Origin: Panonychus citri
Taxonomy: Eukaryota; Arthropoda; Arachnida; Trombidiformes; Tetranychidae
Reading direction: 5' to 3'
NCBI RefSeq assembly: GCF_014898815.1
Contig: NW_026515535.1
Span: forward strand, 62,001-126,000
DNA: 64,000 nt
How positions within the stretch are numbered: the first letter of the stretch is position 1; each line of letters begins with the position of its first letter. The notes under the pieces were generated by a model that was not told the DNA's origin, did not search any database, and saw only the letters and a list, made by a program, of their open reading frames with translations. Both the position numbers and the translations under genes were made by a program. Shown here piece after piece: positions 41,696 through 50,444 of this stretch.

Positions 41696-42559
41696 TTAGT
41701 TTTGAGGATCGACGGTTGAGGTCATGAGGCACAAATAATTGTAAGTGTTGATCTGGCCATTGACGTAATCATCGCAGATTTCATTTAACGAGACGCAGGT
41801 TGGGTGATTGCTCGGATGGTTGTAGGGTCTGCCTCTAAACAAGCATGTTCGGCACTCAGGACGAGCATTACAATAGTAAGAGATTCCATGGTATGGTCTG
41901 TTGCAGACGGAACAAAGGTAAGCCAAGGTGCAATCATGGTTAATCATTTCACTTTTCGGCCAAATTAGATGACAGGATAAGCATTGTCTATACCCAATAT
42001 CATCAACCACAAAAGCTGTCGCATCGTTTTCCAAGGTCAACATCCAGTTGTTGTCAGCCATTAATTCCCTTTGATTCGTTTTCAGTGAAACCATGTGGTA
42101 ACCGCCAATTGGTTGCTCTAATCGCGCCGATATTTCATAGAATCCAAAATTATCTATCAGATCGTTGACAATGATTTCAGAACTCAATCTGTGTGTCCCT
42201 TTGTAGGCCAGGTTGAAAAGTGGAACCTTGGTCATACTCTTAACACTAACAGTCCCACAATCTTCTTGCCGATGAATCGCAAGTTCCAATTCTTCACGTT
42301 GGTCTTTCAATATACTGAAAAGCATTTCCCGAGGTTCATCATTTATTGTAATACCCGATTGGATCCATTCATTAACCACAGGATTGTCAGTCAACAGTCG
42401 GCTGATCGTGTCCACTTGGTCAGTATCATCAAAGGTCAATTTAATGTCCAGCAGTGCAAGTGCCGGATTCATGTTCTTTGTCATAAAATGTAGGGTATTC
42501 GGAGGACCACGATTGAAGCCACTGTTGCTTCTGGCGATTATTGGATAGCCAATTGTCAT
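41696..42559 (-). CDS. Retroelement-associated Cys/His-rich ORF (gag-like)
   Basis: An intact ATG-started frame of 287 residues directly upstream of ORF2 on the same strand. The C-terminal third carries three Cys/His clusters: CLSCHLIWPKSEMINHDC, CSVCNRPYHGISYYC, and CRTCLFRGRPYNHPSNHPTC. Their order resembles the zinc knuckles of non-LTR gag proteins, but the spacing departs from CX2CX4HX4C. The N-terminal two thirds are not recognised. It is most likely a nucleic-acid-binding ORF1-type protein of the ORF2 element. It is undamaged while ORF2 is broken. Confidence 0.6.
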   Translation of the reverse strand: MTIGYPIIARSNSGFNRGPPNTLHFMTKNMNPALALLDIKLTFDDTDQVDTISRLLTDNPVVNEWIQSGITINDEPREMLFSILKDQREELELAIHRQEDCGTVSVKSMTKVPLFNLAYKGTHRLSSEIIVNDLIDNFGFYEISARLEQPIGGYHMVSLKTNQRELMADNNWMLTLENDATAFVVDDIGYRQCLSCHLIWPKSEMINHDCTLAYLCSVCNRPYHGISYYCNARPECRTCLFRGRPYNHPSNHPTCVSLNEICDDYVNGQINTYNYLCLMTSTVDPQN

Positions 42560-42689
42560 TTCTGGAGCACAATTGTAATTGGAAAGGAGGAAAAGATTAA
42601 TTAACTAATTAGTAAGAAACAGGAAGAAGATAATGATCACTAAAGCAATTATTGAGTTAGAAGAACGTGATTTATGATAGTGCTTGTTG

Positions 42690-43205
42690 CTAAGGGGAGT
42701 TGACTTTCACAGTTAGAGTCGACATCTGGTGATCAATCATCAACTTCCCACTTTCATTAATTTCATTCCCATTGTTTTCAATTACTGGTATCTTGACCAT
42801 TATCAGGCCTTTTAACCCTCGCTGTTTTATCAGTTCCCTTCTTTTTTCCTGAACATTTTCGTCGTCATCCAAAGCAATCCATCGTTTCATCATTTCTGGT
42901 TCCGGAAGATCATAAAGTTGAAAGCATTTTCCTTCCAGACGGATAACGTTTCCATCTCTAGTGTTCAGCCGATTCCTTAGCGTTTTTGGAATAAATAGTA
43001 GGACAACCACTTCATCCTTATAGTCATAAACTTGTATGTTCTTGATATCATCAGGCGTGAGTCGGTACAAGGCCAATAATTTTCTTTTGATCTTTTCTTT
43101 CCTTCTATCATACAGATTACCACCAAACCAGACCATAACTTGTGAGAGATCATCACCGTTCAGCAGTTCCACGCCCGCTCTTTTTAGCTCATTATATTCA
43201 TTCAT
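42690..43205 (-). CDS. Uncharacterised ORF in retroelement cluster
   Basis: An intact 171-residue frame from an ATG (MNEYNELKRAGVELL). It is rich in Lys, Arg, Asp and Glu, with no cysteine clusters or membrane segment. It ends 130 bp before the Cys-rich ORF on the same strand, so it may be the N-terminal half of the same ORF1 product separated by a stop or intron, or a separate ORF. A compact mixed alpha/beta region (IQVYDYKDEVVVLLFIPKTL) could be an RRM-like fold as in some ORF1 proteins; that is inference only. Confidence 0.45.
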   Translation of the reverse strand: MNEYNELKRAGVELLNGDDLSQVMVWFGGNLYDRRKEKIKRKLLALYRLTPDDIKNIQVYDYKDEVVVLLFIPKTLRNRLNTRDGNVIRLEGKCFQLYDLPEPEMMKRWIALDDDENVQEKRRELIKQRGLKGLIMVKIPVIENNGNEINESGKLMIDHQMSTLTVKVNSP

Positions 43206-43376
43206 CCTGTTGTATTCATGGTTATAAAGATACTAAGGAAAATTCACAATTTATATTAATTATCAGCAACAGTAATTTAAACTAGACAATTTAAGAAAAA
43301 ATCAGCTCTTTTTACTGTTTATAGAATATCGCTGCTCGAAGGACATCTGGTGGTTGGTTATTAATTAATACCTGCC
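43206..43376. promoter_or_regulatory. Short divergent spacer between opposed retroelement ORFs
   Basis: 171 bp between the start of the minus-strand 171-residue ORF and the plus-strand gag-like ORF. It would have to contain upstream sequence for both. No specific promoter element recognised. Confidence 0.25.
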
Positions 43377-44147
43377 ATGCAACTATCCGAATTATATCAT
43401 GATGTTGGTGTAGTCAGTATTTCAGTGCCTCAAGTTAAAGTTTTATTGGTGACTTCAGTAGATGAAAGAAATATCTTCAAGCTCAAGGCTCAAGTACAGC
43501 AAGGATTGAGTGATACCCCTTTTTCTAGCGCTTTAGTATTGAGAGGCCATAAATGTGTACGAGTCATGGTACAGGAAAGTGACTCCGTCAACCAGTTGAT
43601 CGGATTGTTGGAGTCAAAGGGACATTCAGTGCAGATTGGTCAAATATATGCACCAACACTCAAATTTCTGTTACCAACTCAATTGGCAGGAGGGGTGGAG
43701 ACTCTTTATAAATTCCTTACTAATGAGCAGAGTGACCAGTACACAATCAAGAATATTACCCATGGGAATCGATTTACTTCTGTTATTGTTGAAGTTCCCA
43801 CCGCCTACAGACAATCATTGACAAGTCCCATCCTAACAATTGAAGGATTTACAATTCAATTTTACGACTGTTTCTCCCTCAGATGTTGTGATTATTGCTC
43901 ACAACTGGGACACACTGTTAAAAAATGTCGAAATCCCCCGTTGTGTGCCCAATGTGGTCAACGACATGTGACTCAAAGATGTCCCTGTGCTAATAAGGCG
44001 AATTGGCTCTGTTTCCGTTGTGGAAACCCAGGCCATTCCGCATATTATTTCAATTGTCCAAATTTTTCAAGAATGTTGATCCAGCAAATAAGAAAGTTTA
44101 ATTGCAATTATGATAAGATTTTCTTGCCCCGTAGAAACTTGTTCTAG
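43377..44147 (+). CDS. Gag-like zinc-knuckle protein on the opposite strand
   Basis: An intact 256-residue frame starting with ATG (MQLSELYHDVG). The C-terminal third has three CCHC-type knuckles: CDYCSQLGHTVKKC (CX2CX4HX4C), CAQCGQRHVTQRC (CX2CX3HX4C) and CFRCGNPGHSAYYFNC (CX2CX4HX6C). This triple array is typical of ORF1/gag proteins of non-LTR elements. It lies antisense to the surrounding retroelement ORFs, and its stop is only 12 bp from the stop of the minus-strand gag-like gene. It could be the remnant of a separate, oppositely inserted element or an antisense gene. The N-terminal region is unrecognised. Confidence 0.7.
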   Translation: MQLSELYHDVGVVSISVPQVKVLLVTSVDERNIFKLKAQVQQGLSDTPFSSALVLRGHKCVRVMVQESDSVNQLIGLLESKGHSVQIGQIYAPTLKFLLPTQLAGGVETLYKFLTNEQSDQYTIKNITHGNRFTSVIVEVPTAYRQSLTSPILTIEGFTIQFYDCFSLRCCDYCSQLGHTVKKCRNPPLCAQCGQRHVTQRCPCANKANWLCFRCGNPGHSAYYFNCPNFSRMLIQQIRKFNCNYDKIFLPRRNLF

Positions 44148-44159
44148 GTGAGTTACATT

Positions 44160-45516
44160 TTATTGTCTCATATTTTCAATAAATACATTAGTGTATTGAT
44201 GATTTGTTTTTTCCATTTCATTTTTTAGTTTTTCCAGAAACAAGGGACAGTCAGTGCAGAAGGCCGAGTGGCCCTTTTTTCCGCGACAGTTAGAGCACGA
44301 CCAGTTCTCTTTGGTAGTAGCTTCACATTTTCCAGGATGTGCGCCCCCACAGTAACCGCACGTGCGCTTGTATTTGCAGTTGTTTATCTTATGGTTCCAT
44401 TGTGAGCAGTTCAAACATATTATTAGATTAAATTTATCAAAGATCTCCACCTTCTGATAGCCTGTTGTGATTCTACCACCAAACTTCTCAATATCGTTGC
44501 GCAGTATTGAGTTTACCACCAGTGTTATCTTGTATTTTCCTTCTTTTAGCGATATTGTCGATCGCCATTTCGCCTCATGTTTATCAGTCCATCGGTTATA
44601 CCGTCTTAGTTTCTTCACCCATTCTTCAGCATTAAGTTCATTTATCTCAGAGTTAATGTAAATGTTTATCTGAGGATCTCTCAGTTTGGGAACTTCTATG
44701 TTCCACTCTTTTTTCTTGTAATCTGTTAGTTCTTTCATTAGTTTCTCACGAGCAGATTCTGATTCTACAATGAGCTTAATCCCAGTTCGTAACGGAATAG
44801 TTTTTTCAATGAAAAGATGGTTATTACCCTCTTTTTCGTAGAAGTCAGCGAAAATACGTTTAGTCGTGAAGCCATCAAGCTTTTCATCATTTTCTTTGAT
44901 TGTGATGTTTAATGACGGTTTTACTGGTAGTTCAGTGACGTCCAGCCAGTTCTTCGGTCGTTTCTTGATGAGAGAGTAACTCAAGAAAACATTCTGTCCT
45001 TTATCATCCTTTCTTTCCGTCATCGGATCCGTTTGTTTTCCCATGTCTTTGCTGATTAAGGAGATCTCACTGGTGAGATTACTCTGTTTCAGAAAGAGTG
45101 AGATCAGTGACAGATCTTCGTTGTTAATATTACCATTTGGTGTGGTTTCAACAAACATCTGTAGTTTAGTAAGAGTTTCTTTGATCATCATCTCGTCCAA
45201 TGTCCTAGACCATTCATTGAAGATCTTGTCCTCAGGAACCTCAAGTCTTCGAAGTGATGATAGTAGTTGTTCTACCGTCATACCCTGTAATGCAAGATGT
45301 AGTATCCCATTATTACTTGTAAATCAATAGACAAGACTAATGTCCCTTTTGTAAATTGTATCATGTATAATTAACAGAGAGTCTTACTTCCTCATCTTCC
45401 ATTTCACTGTCATAAGTTATATTAGGTTTTTTCGCGACCGGGCCCGATGAAAGGAGCTTGTTCAGCTCATTAGATCGTTTTTTTGGTCTCTTCGGTGATG
45501 TTTTTCGTGCTTCCAT
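44160..45516 (-). CDS. Gag-like zinc-knuckle protein with a spliceosomal intron
   Basis: Exon 1 is 45516-45388 (MEARKTSPKRPKKRSNEL, basic and NLS-like, ending in an acidic stretch). Exon 2 is 45284-44160. The 103-bp intron runs from GTAAGA to ATTACAG; unspliced, the frame stops at a TGA ten codons in. The spliced product is 417 residues. Its C-terminus has CLNCSQWNHKINNC (CX2CX4HX4C), CGYCGGAHPGKC and CSNCRGKKGHSAFC, the triple knuckle of non-LTR gag proteins. The middle (residues ~120-310) is Lys/Glu-rich and unrecognised. The frame is undamaged. An intron is unusual for an element that replicates through RNA, so a host-domesticated gag gene is possible. An alternative is translation from the ATG at 45281 alone (373 residues). 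Confidence 0.65.
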
Positions 45517-46137
45517 TATCCAAGAGATGCTTATGAGCAATATCAACAATACCTAGTTGGGTTGAATTTCTATTACATTTAGTCAATTATTGATTGTTGT
45601 TCTGCCAATGAATAGTAAATTGTGTACGTTTTGATAAGCAAGTTTTCTTTGGCAATCATGTAATCATCATTCGCTCCTTGCACAGCACAAGATGAAGAGT
45701 ACAATGCAAGGTTGACAAAACTGAGTACAGATTATGATATGATTATAAAATAATTTGGTAAGACTTCGGATTAGGTCCGCACGTTTAGAGACCTGAAATT
45801 TTTTGTACATATAGCTCATGTCAAACTACATATTATGTGCGAGTTTGTATATGCGGAAAGATCTAGTTCCTGAGATACAGGGCTTCAAAGTTGGATTTTG
45901 CCATAGAGCTCTATGGGTAAAAATGAAGTTTTCCTGTATACATACTAATGCTTTTTACCTCTTGATTTTTGTATATGTTATACCTTATGGTATGATGTAT
46001 TATCATGAAAAAAATTAAGACTCTAGCTATCACGGGTGATTACTTATAGTGTGTTCTTTATGAGACTTTATTCGTCTTTTACTATAATTAATGAACCACT
46101 GCATATAGAAGTACTCCCCTTGGTTGAACATCAAGTC

Positions 46138-46174
46138 AAGGTCACACAATAATGTCAAGGTCATCTCAAGGTCA
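46138..46174 (+). promoter_or_regulatory. Three TCAAGGTCA nuclear-receptor half-sites in the left arm
   Basis: The inner end of the left arm contains TCAAGGTCA three times within 37 bp. This is the extended monomer half-site bound by FTZ-F1/SF-1 and ERR-type nuclear receptors. In the right arm two of the three are kept and one is changed to TCAAAGTCA. Function is inference. Confidence 0.5.
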
Positions 46175-46395
46175 AATTATGGTGAGTAGTCTATGATGTT
46201 TTTCGCTGGTAGAGATATGTATAATACGCTCGCTGTAGACCAGAATGATGTGTTTGGAGTATATACAAACTGGTATACGATAGATAATAAAATACAAATA
46301 GAAGTGATGCAGCCATGCGCAATCAGGTCTATGATTCATCAACCTTTCAGTAGATTCACGGAATCAGCAAAGAATATAATTTTTGATTTTCCGCT

Positions 46396-46433
46396 CCAAG
46401 TGGGTGTGGCTGCTAGCGGCCACACCCACTTGG
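46396..46433. repeat. Perfect 15-bp stem-loop inside the foldback element
   Basis: CCAAGTGGGTGTGGC pairs perfectly with GCCACACCCACTTGG across an 8-nt loop, directly followed by a G-rich patch. It is far more GC-rich than the surroundings. Confidence 0.85.
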
Positions 46434-47279
46434 GGGCGGGAGGGGTCAAAAAAATTTTCGCCGCGCCGTTTAAGTGCAGAGATGTTTAAGTGGTACTATC
46501 AAGCAATCTGTATAGCATATGATAAATATCACCATAGCTCTTTTATCTAGCTAGTACTATAAGGCGAAAGAGCTGAGTTTCTAACTGAACAGGTGTTGTT
46601 CACCTGGTGGCTGGAACTCCGTTACCAAAGAATGGTGAGCAGTTTAAGTTTTTATTTCCCGTATCCTCCTAAATCATGTACTCTGATCTTAAAGGCTACA
46701 ATGATAACGATAAAAATTTGCATATACAACACATATACAGCATTGTCAGTTCAGTACGTTCTGGCGGTGTATAAATGCACCGATTATGTGTGATTCAATA
46801 GGTTATTTTATTACAAAACTACTTGCGAAAGTAAATGCAAATAGACTGTTTAATGACCTTGAGATGACTTTGACATTATTGTGTGACCTTGACTTGATGT
46901 TCAACCAAGGGGAGTACTTCTATATGCAGTGGTTCATTAATTATAGTAAAAGACGAATAAAGTCTCATAAAGAACACACTATAAGTAATCACCCGTGATA
47001 GCTAGAGTCTTAATTTTTTTCATGATAATACATCATACCATAAGGTATAACATATACAAAAATCAAGAGGTAAAAAGCATTAGTATGTATACAGGAAAAC
47101 TTCATTTTTACAAATAGAGCTCTATGGCAAAATCCAACTTTGAAGCCCTGTATCTCAGGAACTAGATCTTTCCGCATATACAAACTCGCACATAATATCT
47201 AGTTTGACATGAGCTATATGTACAAAAAATTTCAGGTCTCTAAACGTGCGGACCTAATCCGAAGTCCAGCCAATAATTT

Positions 47280-48639
47280 CAATGATAAAGTTAATTGTGT
47301 TTATGTTAATTAATTAAACAAGAGTTTCTAAGTCCTCTTGTCAATCAAAACTAAAGATAACAGCAAACATTAACAATTAAGGAGATGATGAGAAATGAAA
47401 GGTAGCAATTAAAATGGAAAGGTATTTCACAATTAACTGATTATTAATCACAATTAAAATGACATTTCTACGGAGTACAAAAGTCGCAGTGATAGCATTT
47501 AAATCAAACATCAATATATCAATTAACGATCTGTGAGAGTGAAAACATTCAATTAGAGTAAACCTATCAATCGGTAAATACAAGAATTGATATAAATTAA
47601 ATGTCAATTTTTCTTCTGAAATCTAATTTTCGATCACAGTCCACTCTTCGAGCCAATTCAGAGCAATTAAAAGGGCGACAATCCGTCATCAATTCACCCG
47701 TTGTTTCATAATTAAGGGCAAATTGATAACTATCTAAATGCTGTTTACAATTGACTGCAATCAGATGATAACGATTGACTTGAAACGGGAAGTAATTAAA
47801 TTAGCAGAAAGCACTATTCTTACTCTTGAAATCTAATCTAATCACAACTAACTCTGCGAGCCTAGTTATCAACATGAAAATCCAATCAACAATAAAATAC
47901 AACCTGAGTGGATTGTATCCAAACAGTATAGACTTCAACCATTGTATAGTTTTTCCAACCAACAATCAATATTGACAACCAGCGATTAACTGGATTCAGA
48001 GTAAATGAAGGTTGATGAATCTCAATATTAATCAATTTGTTGTCGTTTCATAATTAACTGTGAAAGATCAACTCATATCAATAACTTGCATTTTAACAAC
48101 AATCATAAATTAAATTATAATCAATGACCTTTGATGATTTAAAGCTACATAATTAAGGGCAATGACAATTATCTAAATGTTGATTACAATTTAACTGTAA
48201 TCAAATGATAGCGATTAACTTGAAACGGGAAACAATTAAATTATCAGAAATCACAATTAACTGACTAATGAGGAGAGATCGGTTTGTTTCTTTTTCTAAC
48301 TAATCTGATTAACCAACAGATCCAACATTTCTAATGATAACAATTTAATCACAATCATTTTTAATGACAATAATATCAAACAACAATTAAGAGCTATAAA
48401 GATTTTAATTGCTTTAGTAGATTAATTGGTTGTAGGGTTAAAGGATTAATACATTCAAGCATAGTTTACCTGTAATTTTAGTTGTGTCAGTGTCAAGGGT
48501 AACAGTCAGTTTTGATTGATTCCGGATCAACACGATATAACTCGATACACTTAGTTAAGAATTTTTGTTCTTCACTCGAAAAAGTTCAAAAAGTCATTTG
48601 TTGTTCATTCAAAAGAAAGAGACTTAGACAGGTTATTTA
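47280..48639. other. Noncoding region with diverged internal repeats
   Basis: No coding frame was recognised. A segment starting AATTAAGGGCAA at 47713 recurs diverged at 48149, both running into GATTNACTTGAAACGGGAA over about 105 bp. A second pair starts GAAATCTAAT at 47618 and 47826. It is probably decayed repetitive DNA. Confidence 0.5.
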
Positions 48640-48687
48640 GGCTCGGGAACTATATGACCAGAGATTTCTGGTCGAATAGGCTGTTCC
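48640..48687. repeat. 48-bp dispersed repeat with internal palindrome, copy 1
   Basis: Matches 56593-56640 with only a few differences. It contains the hairpin GACCAGA-GATT-TCTGGTC. It lies immediately upstream of the kinase-like sequence. Confidence 0.75.
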
Positions 48688-48724
48688 GTGATAAGAAAGT
48701 TTGTTCCTCGGGGCGAGGCTTAAA

Positions 48725-49813
48725 ATGCGTTTGGTACAAGCGCTTGATTTAAAAAATTGTGAGCCTGATGGACATGAAGCTGTCGCCTACAAATCTCTCA
48801 TGCAGGAAGTAAATACAGTAAACTACCAGATAATGAGACTACCAGATAATGAGACAAATTTTTTCAACGGTCCCTAATCACGACTTTTCTCTTTCTTTTT
48901 TCTCTTTCTTTTCCGTTGTCATCACAATTACGACAACGTCGTCACGGCAATGGACACTTCGTAAGAATAGCTTATTTACACAGCAGTCTCATTATCTGGT
49001 AGTTTACTGTATGTTACCATTTATTTCACTGTATCATGGAACCGTTACCGTCAAGGGGTGTTCTATTATCGGCATTAGCAATCAACTGTATTCCTTTGAC
49101 AACCCATTTCTTACGGACATTAAAATGGGATCAAGAACTTTCCTTGAAGACGAGGTTTCAAATGGTGAACCGAGTAAAGATCTGTACAAGAAGATGATTA
49201 AATTGGATCCTAACTCGTTATCATCAGAGGAAAAGTCAAAAGGGACAATAACCAAGTTAAAATATATGCAACTAAGGGAGCAATTAAGTTTCACATCAAC
49301 TCTCGGATTCCGTATTGAAGGATTCAAGGTGAGCAATTAAAAAAGAAAAAAATAACTTTGTTTTTGAATAATAATTTTATCTCTCTCTCATCTTCAATTG
49401 AGCAGACAGAATCAAGACAAGCTACTAACAAAGAATTATTCTCAGTGAGAACTCGTGATGAGGTGAAAACCGTTTTCCAAGAATTTCTTCCTACTCGGCG
49501 GGACCAGTTAGATGCTCTTATTGGTCGTCTTCAATCTATGCAAAGGGAATTACAAAAATCAGTCTTTTTCTCGACCCATGAGATGATCGGTAGCTCTTTA
49601 CTTATTGTCTATGATAAATCTAATGTTGGTGTTTGGATGATGGATTTTGCTAAAACACGGCCTTTACCGAAAGGTGTCACCATTGATCATGTTTCGCCTT
49701 GGATAGTTGGAAATCATGAAGATGGTTATCTAACTGGATTGCAAAATTTGATCGATATTTTGAAAGAAAACCAAGAGAAAGTAAATGACCCACAAAGATC
49801 GCATTCAATTTGA
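48725..49813 (+). pseudogene. Inositol-trisphosphate 3-kinase copy, N-lobe missing and split by a MITE
   Basis: In-frame pieces: 48725-48815 (NCEPDGHE...KSLMQEVN), then after the MITE 49012-49328, and after a GTGAGC...GAGCAG intron 49406-49813. IP3 3-kinases phosphorylate Ins(1,4,5)P3 to Ins(1,3,4,5)P4. Visible motifs: YHG, the inositol-polyphosphate kinase signature PFLTDIKMG (PxxxDxKxG), TLGFRIEG, the ATP/metal-site segments GSSLLIVYD and MMDFAKT, and GNHEDGYLTG near the end. The N-lobe with the ATP-binding Lys is absent; upstream is a repeat. The MITE plus TA duplication adds 196 bp and shifts the frame, and the upstream frame runs into a stop inside it. It is likely dead, although a transcript starting at the ATG at 48849 within the MITE would read through into the kinase part. 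Confidence 0.85.
48816..49009. mobile_element. 194-bp MITE (TA target site) inside the kinase exon
   Basis: It begins CAGTAAACTACCAGATAATG and ends in the inverted copy, with about 25-bp perfect terminal inverted repeats, and is flanked by TA on both sides (48814-48815, 49010-49011). This is the hallmark of Tc1/mariner-type non-autonomous elements. The left end also has a tandem repeat of ACCAGATAATGAGACT-like sequence. Deleting the element plus one TA rejoins GTA AAT ATG in the kinase frame. Confidence 0.9.
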
Positions 49814-49993
49814 CCTTTCAATTACACTGCGTTGCAAAGCATTAAGACCAACCGTTAATTTTGATAAAGTCAACTATTCTCTTCAATCCTTTGAAGAAAA
49901 TAAATTTATTGTTATAAAACCATAAGAAATTATCATAATAATAATAATTAATTTGTAAAAAGTCGAAAAAATCAGAAAAAAGAAATTGATATA

Positions 49994-50442
49994 CAGAGCA
50001 TTTCACCAAGTTTCCAACAAGTTTTTCTAGAATAACTTTTTTGTTTTTGAGTGTTGAGACCCCATACTCGAGTTATGGTAGTTTGGGCCATACTCAATTA
50101 TCATATTAAAGTCCTATATTAAGGTATATTAGGTCCTTTCGGTCATTTGGTGGTCACAATCGAATTCAATAGTAAATATGTTACCATTTATTTCACTGTA
50201 TCATGGAACCGTTACCGTCAAGGGATGTTCTATTATCGGCATCAGCAATCAATGACCACCAAATGACCTTTGAGTCGTATCCTAACATAATGACCGAAAG
50301 GACCTAATATACCTTAATATAGGACTTTAATATGACAATTGAGTATGGCCCAAACTACCATAACTCGAGTATGGGGTATCAACACTCAAAAACAAAAAAG
50401 TTATTCGAGAAAAACTTGTTGGAAACTTGATGAAATGCCCTG
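49994..50442. mobile_element. 449-bp TA-flanked foldback element carrying a kinase exon fragment
   Basis: Left arm 49994-50156 and right arm 50253-50442 are inverted repeats; the right arm has about 27 bp extra near its inner end. Ends read CAGAGCATTTC at the left and GAAATGCCCTG at the right, with TA on each side (49992-49993, 50443-50444), fitting a Tc1/mariner-type target. Between the arms lies an 82-bp copy of the kinase exon plus about 14 bp of other sequence. There is no transposase frame. Confidence 0.88.
50171..50252 (+). pseudogene. Captured fragment of the IP3 3-kinase exon
   Basis: Matches 48808-48815 joined to 49012-49085 with about two substitutions (GGGATG for GGGGTG, CATCAG for CATTAG). 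It runs straight across the point where the 194-bp MITE sits in the kinase copy, so it preserves the pre-insertion junction AGTAAATATGTTACC. It encodes about 27 kinase residues including the YHG segment. Confidence 0.9.
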
Positions 50443-50444
50443 TA

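Larger units (their letters stand above)
45757..47271. mobile_element. 1.5-kb foldback DNA element with 418-bp terminal inverted repeats
   Basis: The left arm (45757-46174) and right arm (46854-47271) are inverted copies of each other with scattered differences. The element is flanked by identical 8-bp AATAATTT at 45749-45756 and 47272-47279, which I read as the target-site duplication. Eight-base duplications are typical of hAT and a few other cut-and-paste superfamilies. The internal 680 bp has short open frames only and no recognisable transposase, so this is non-autonomous. Outermost bases are GGTAAGACTTCGG and its partner GGCTGGACTTCGG. The transcribed arms could form a long double-stranded RNA. 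Confidence 0.88.

Noticed and set aside
46193..46489. 98-codon plus-strand frame in the loop of the 1.5-kb foldback element
   Set aside because: Spans the internal hairpin and shows no transposase-like motif; not enough to call a gene.
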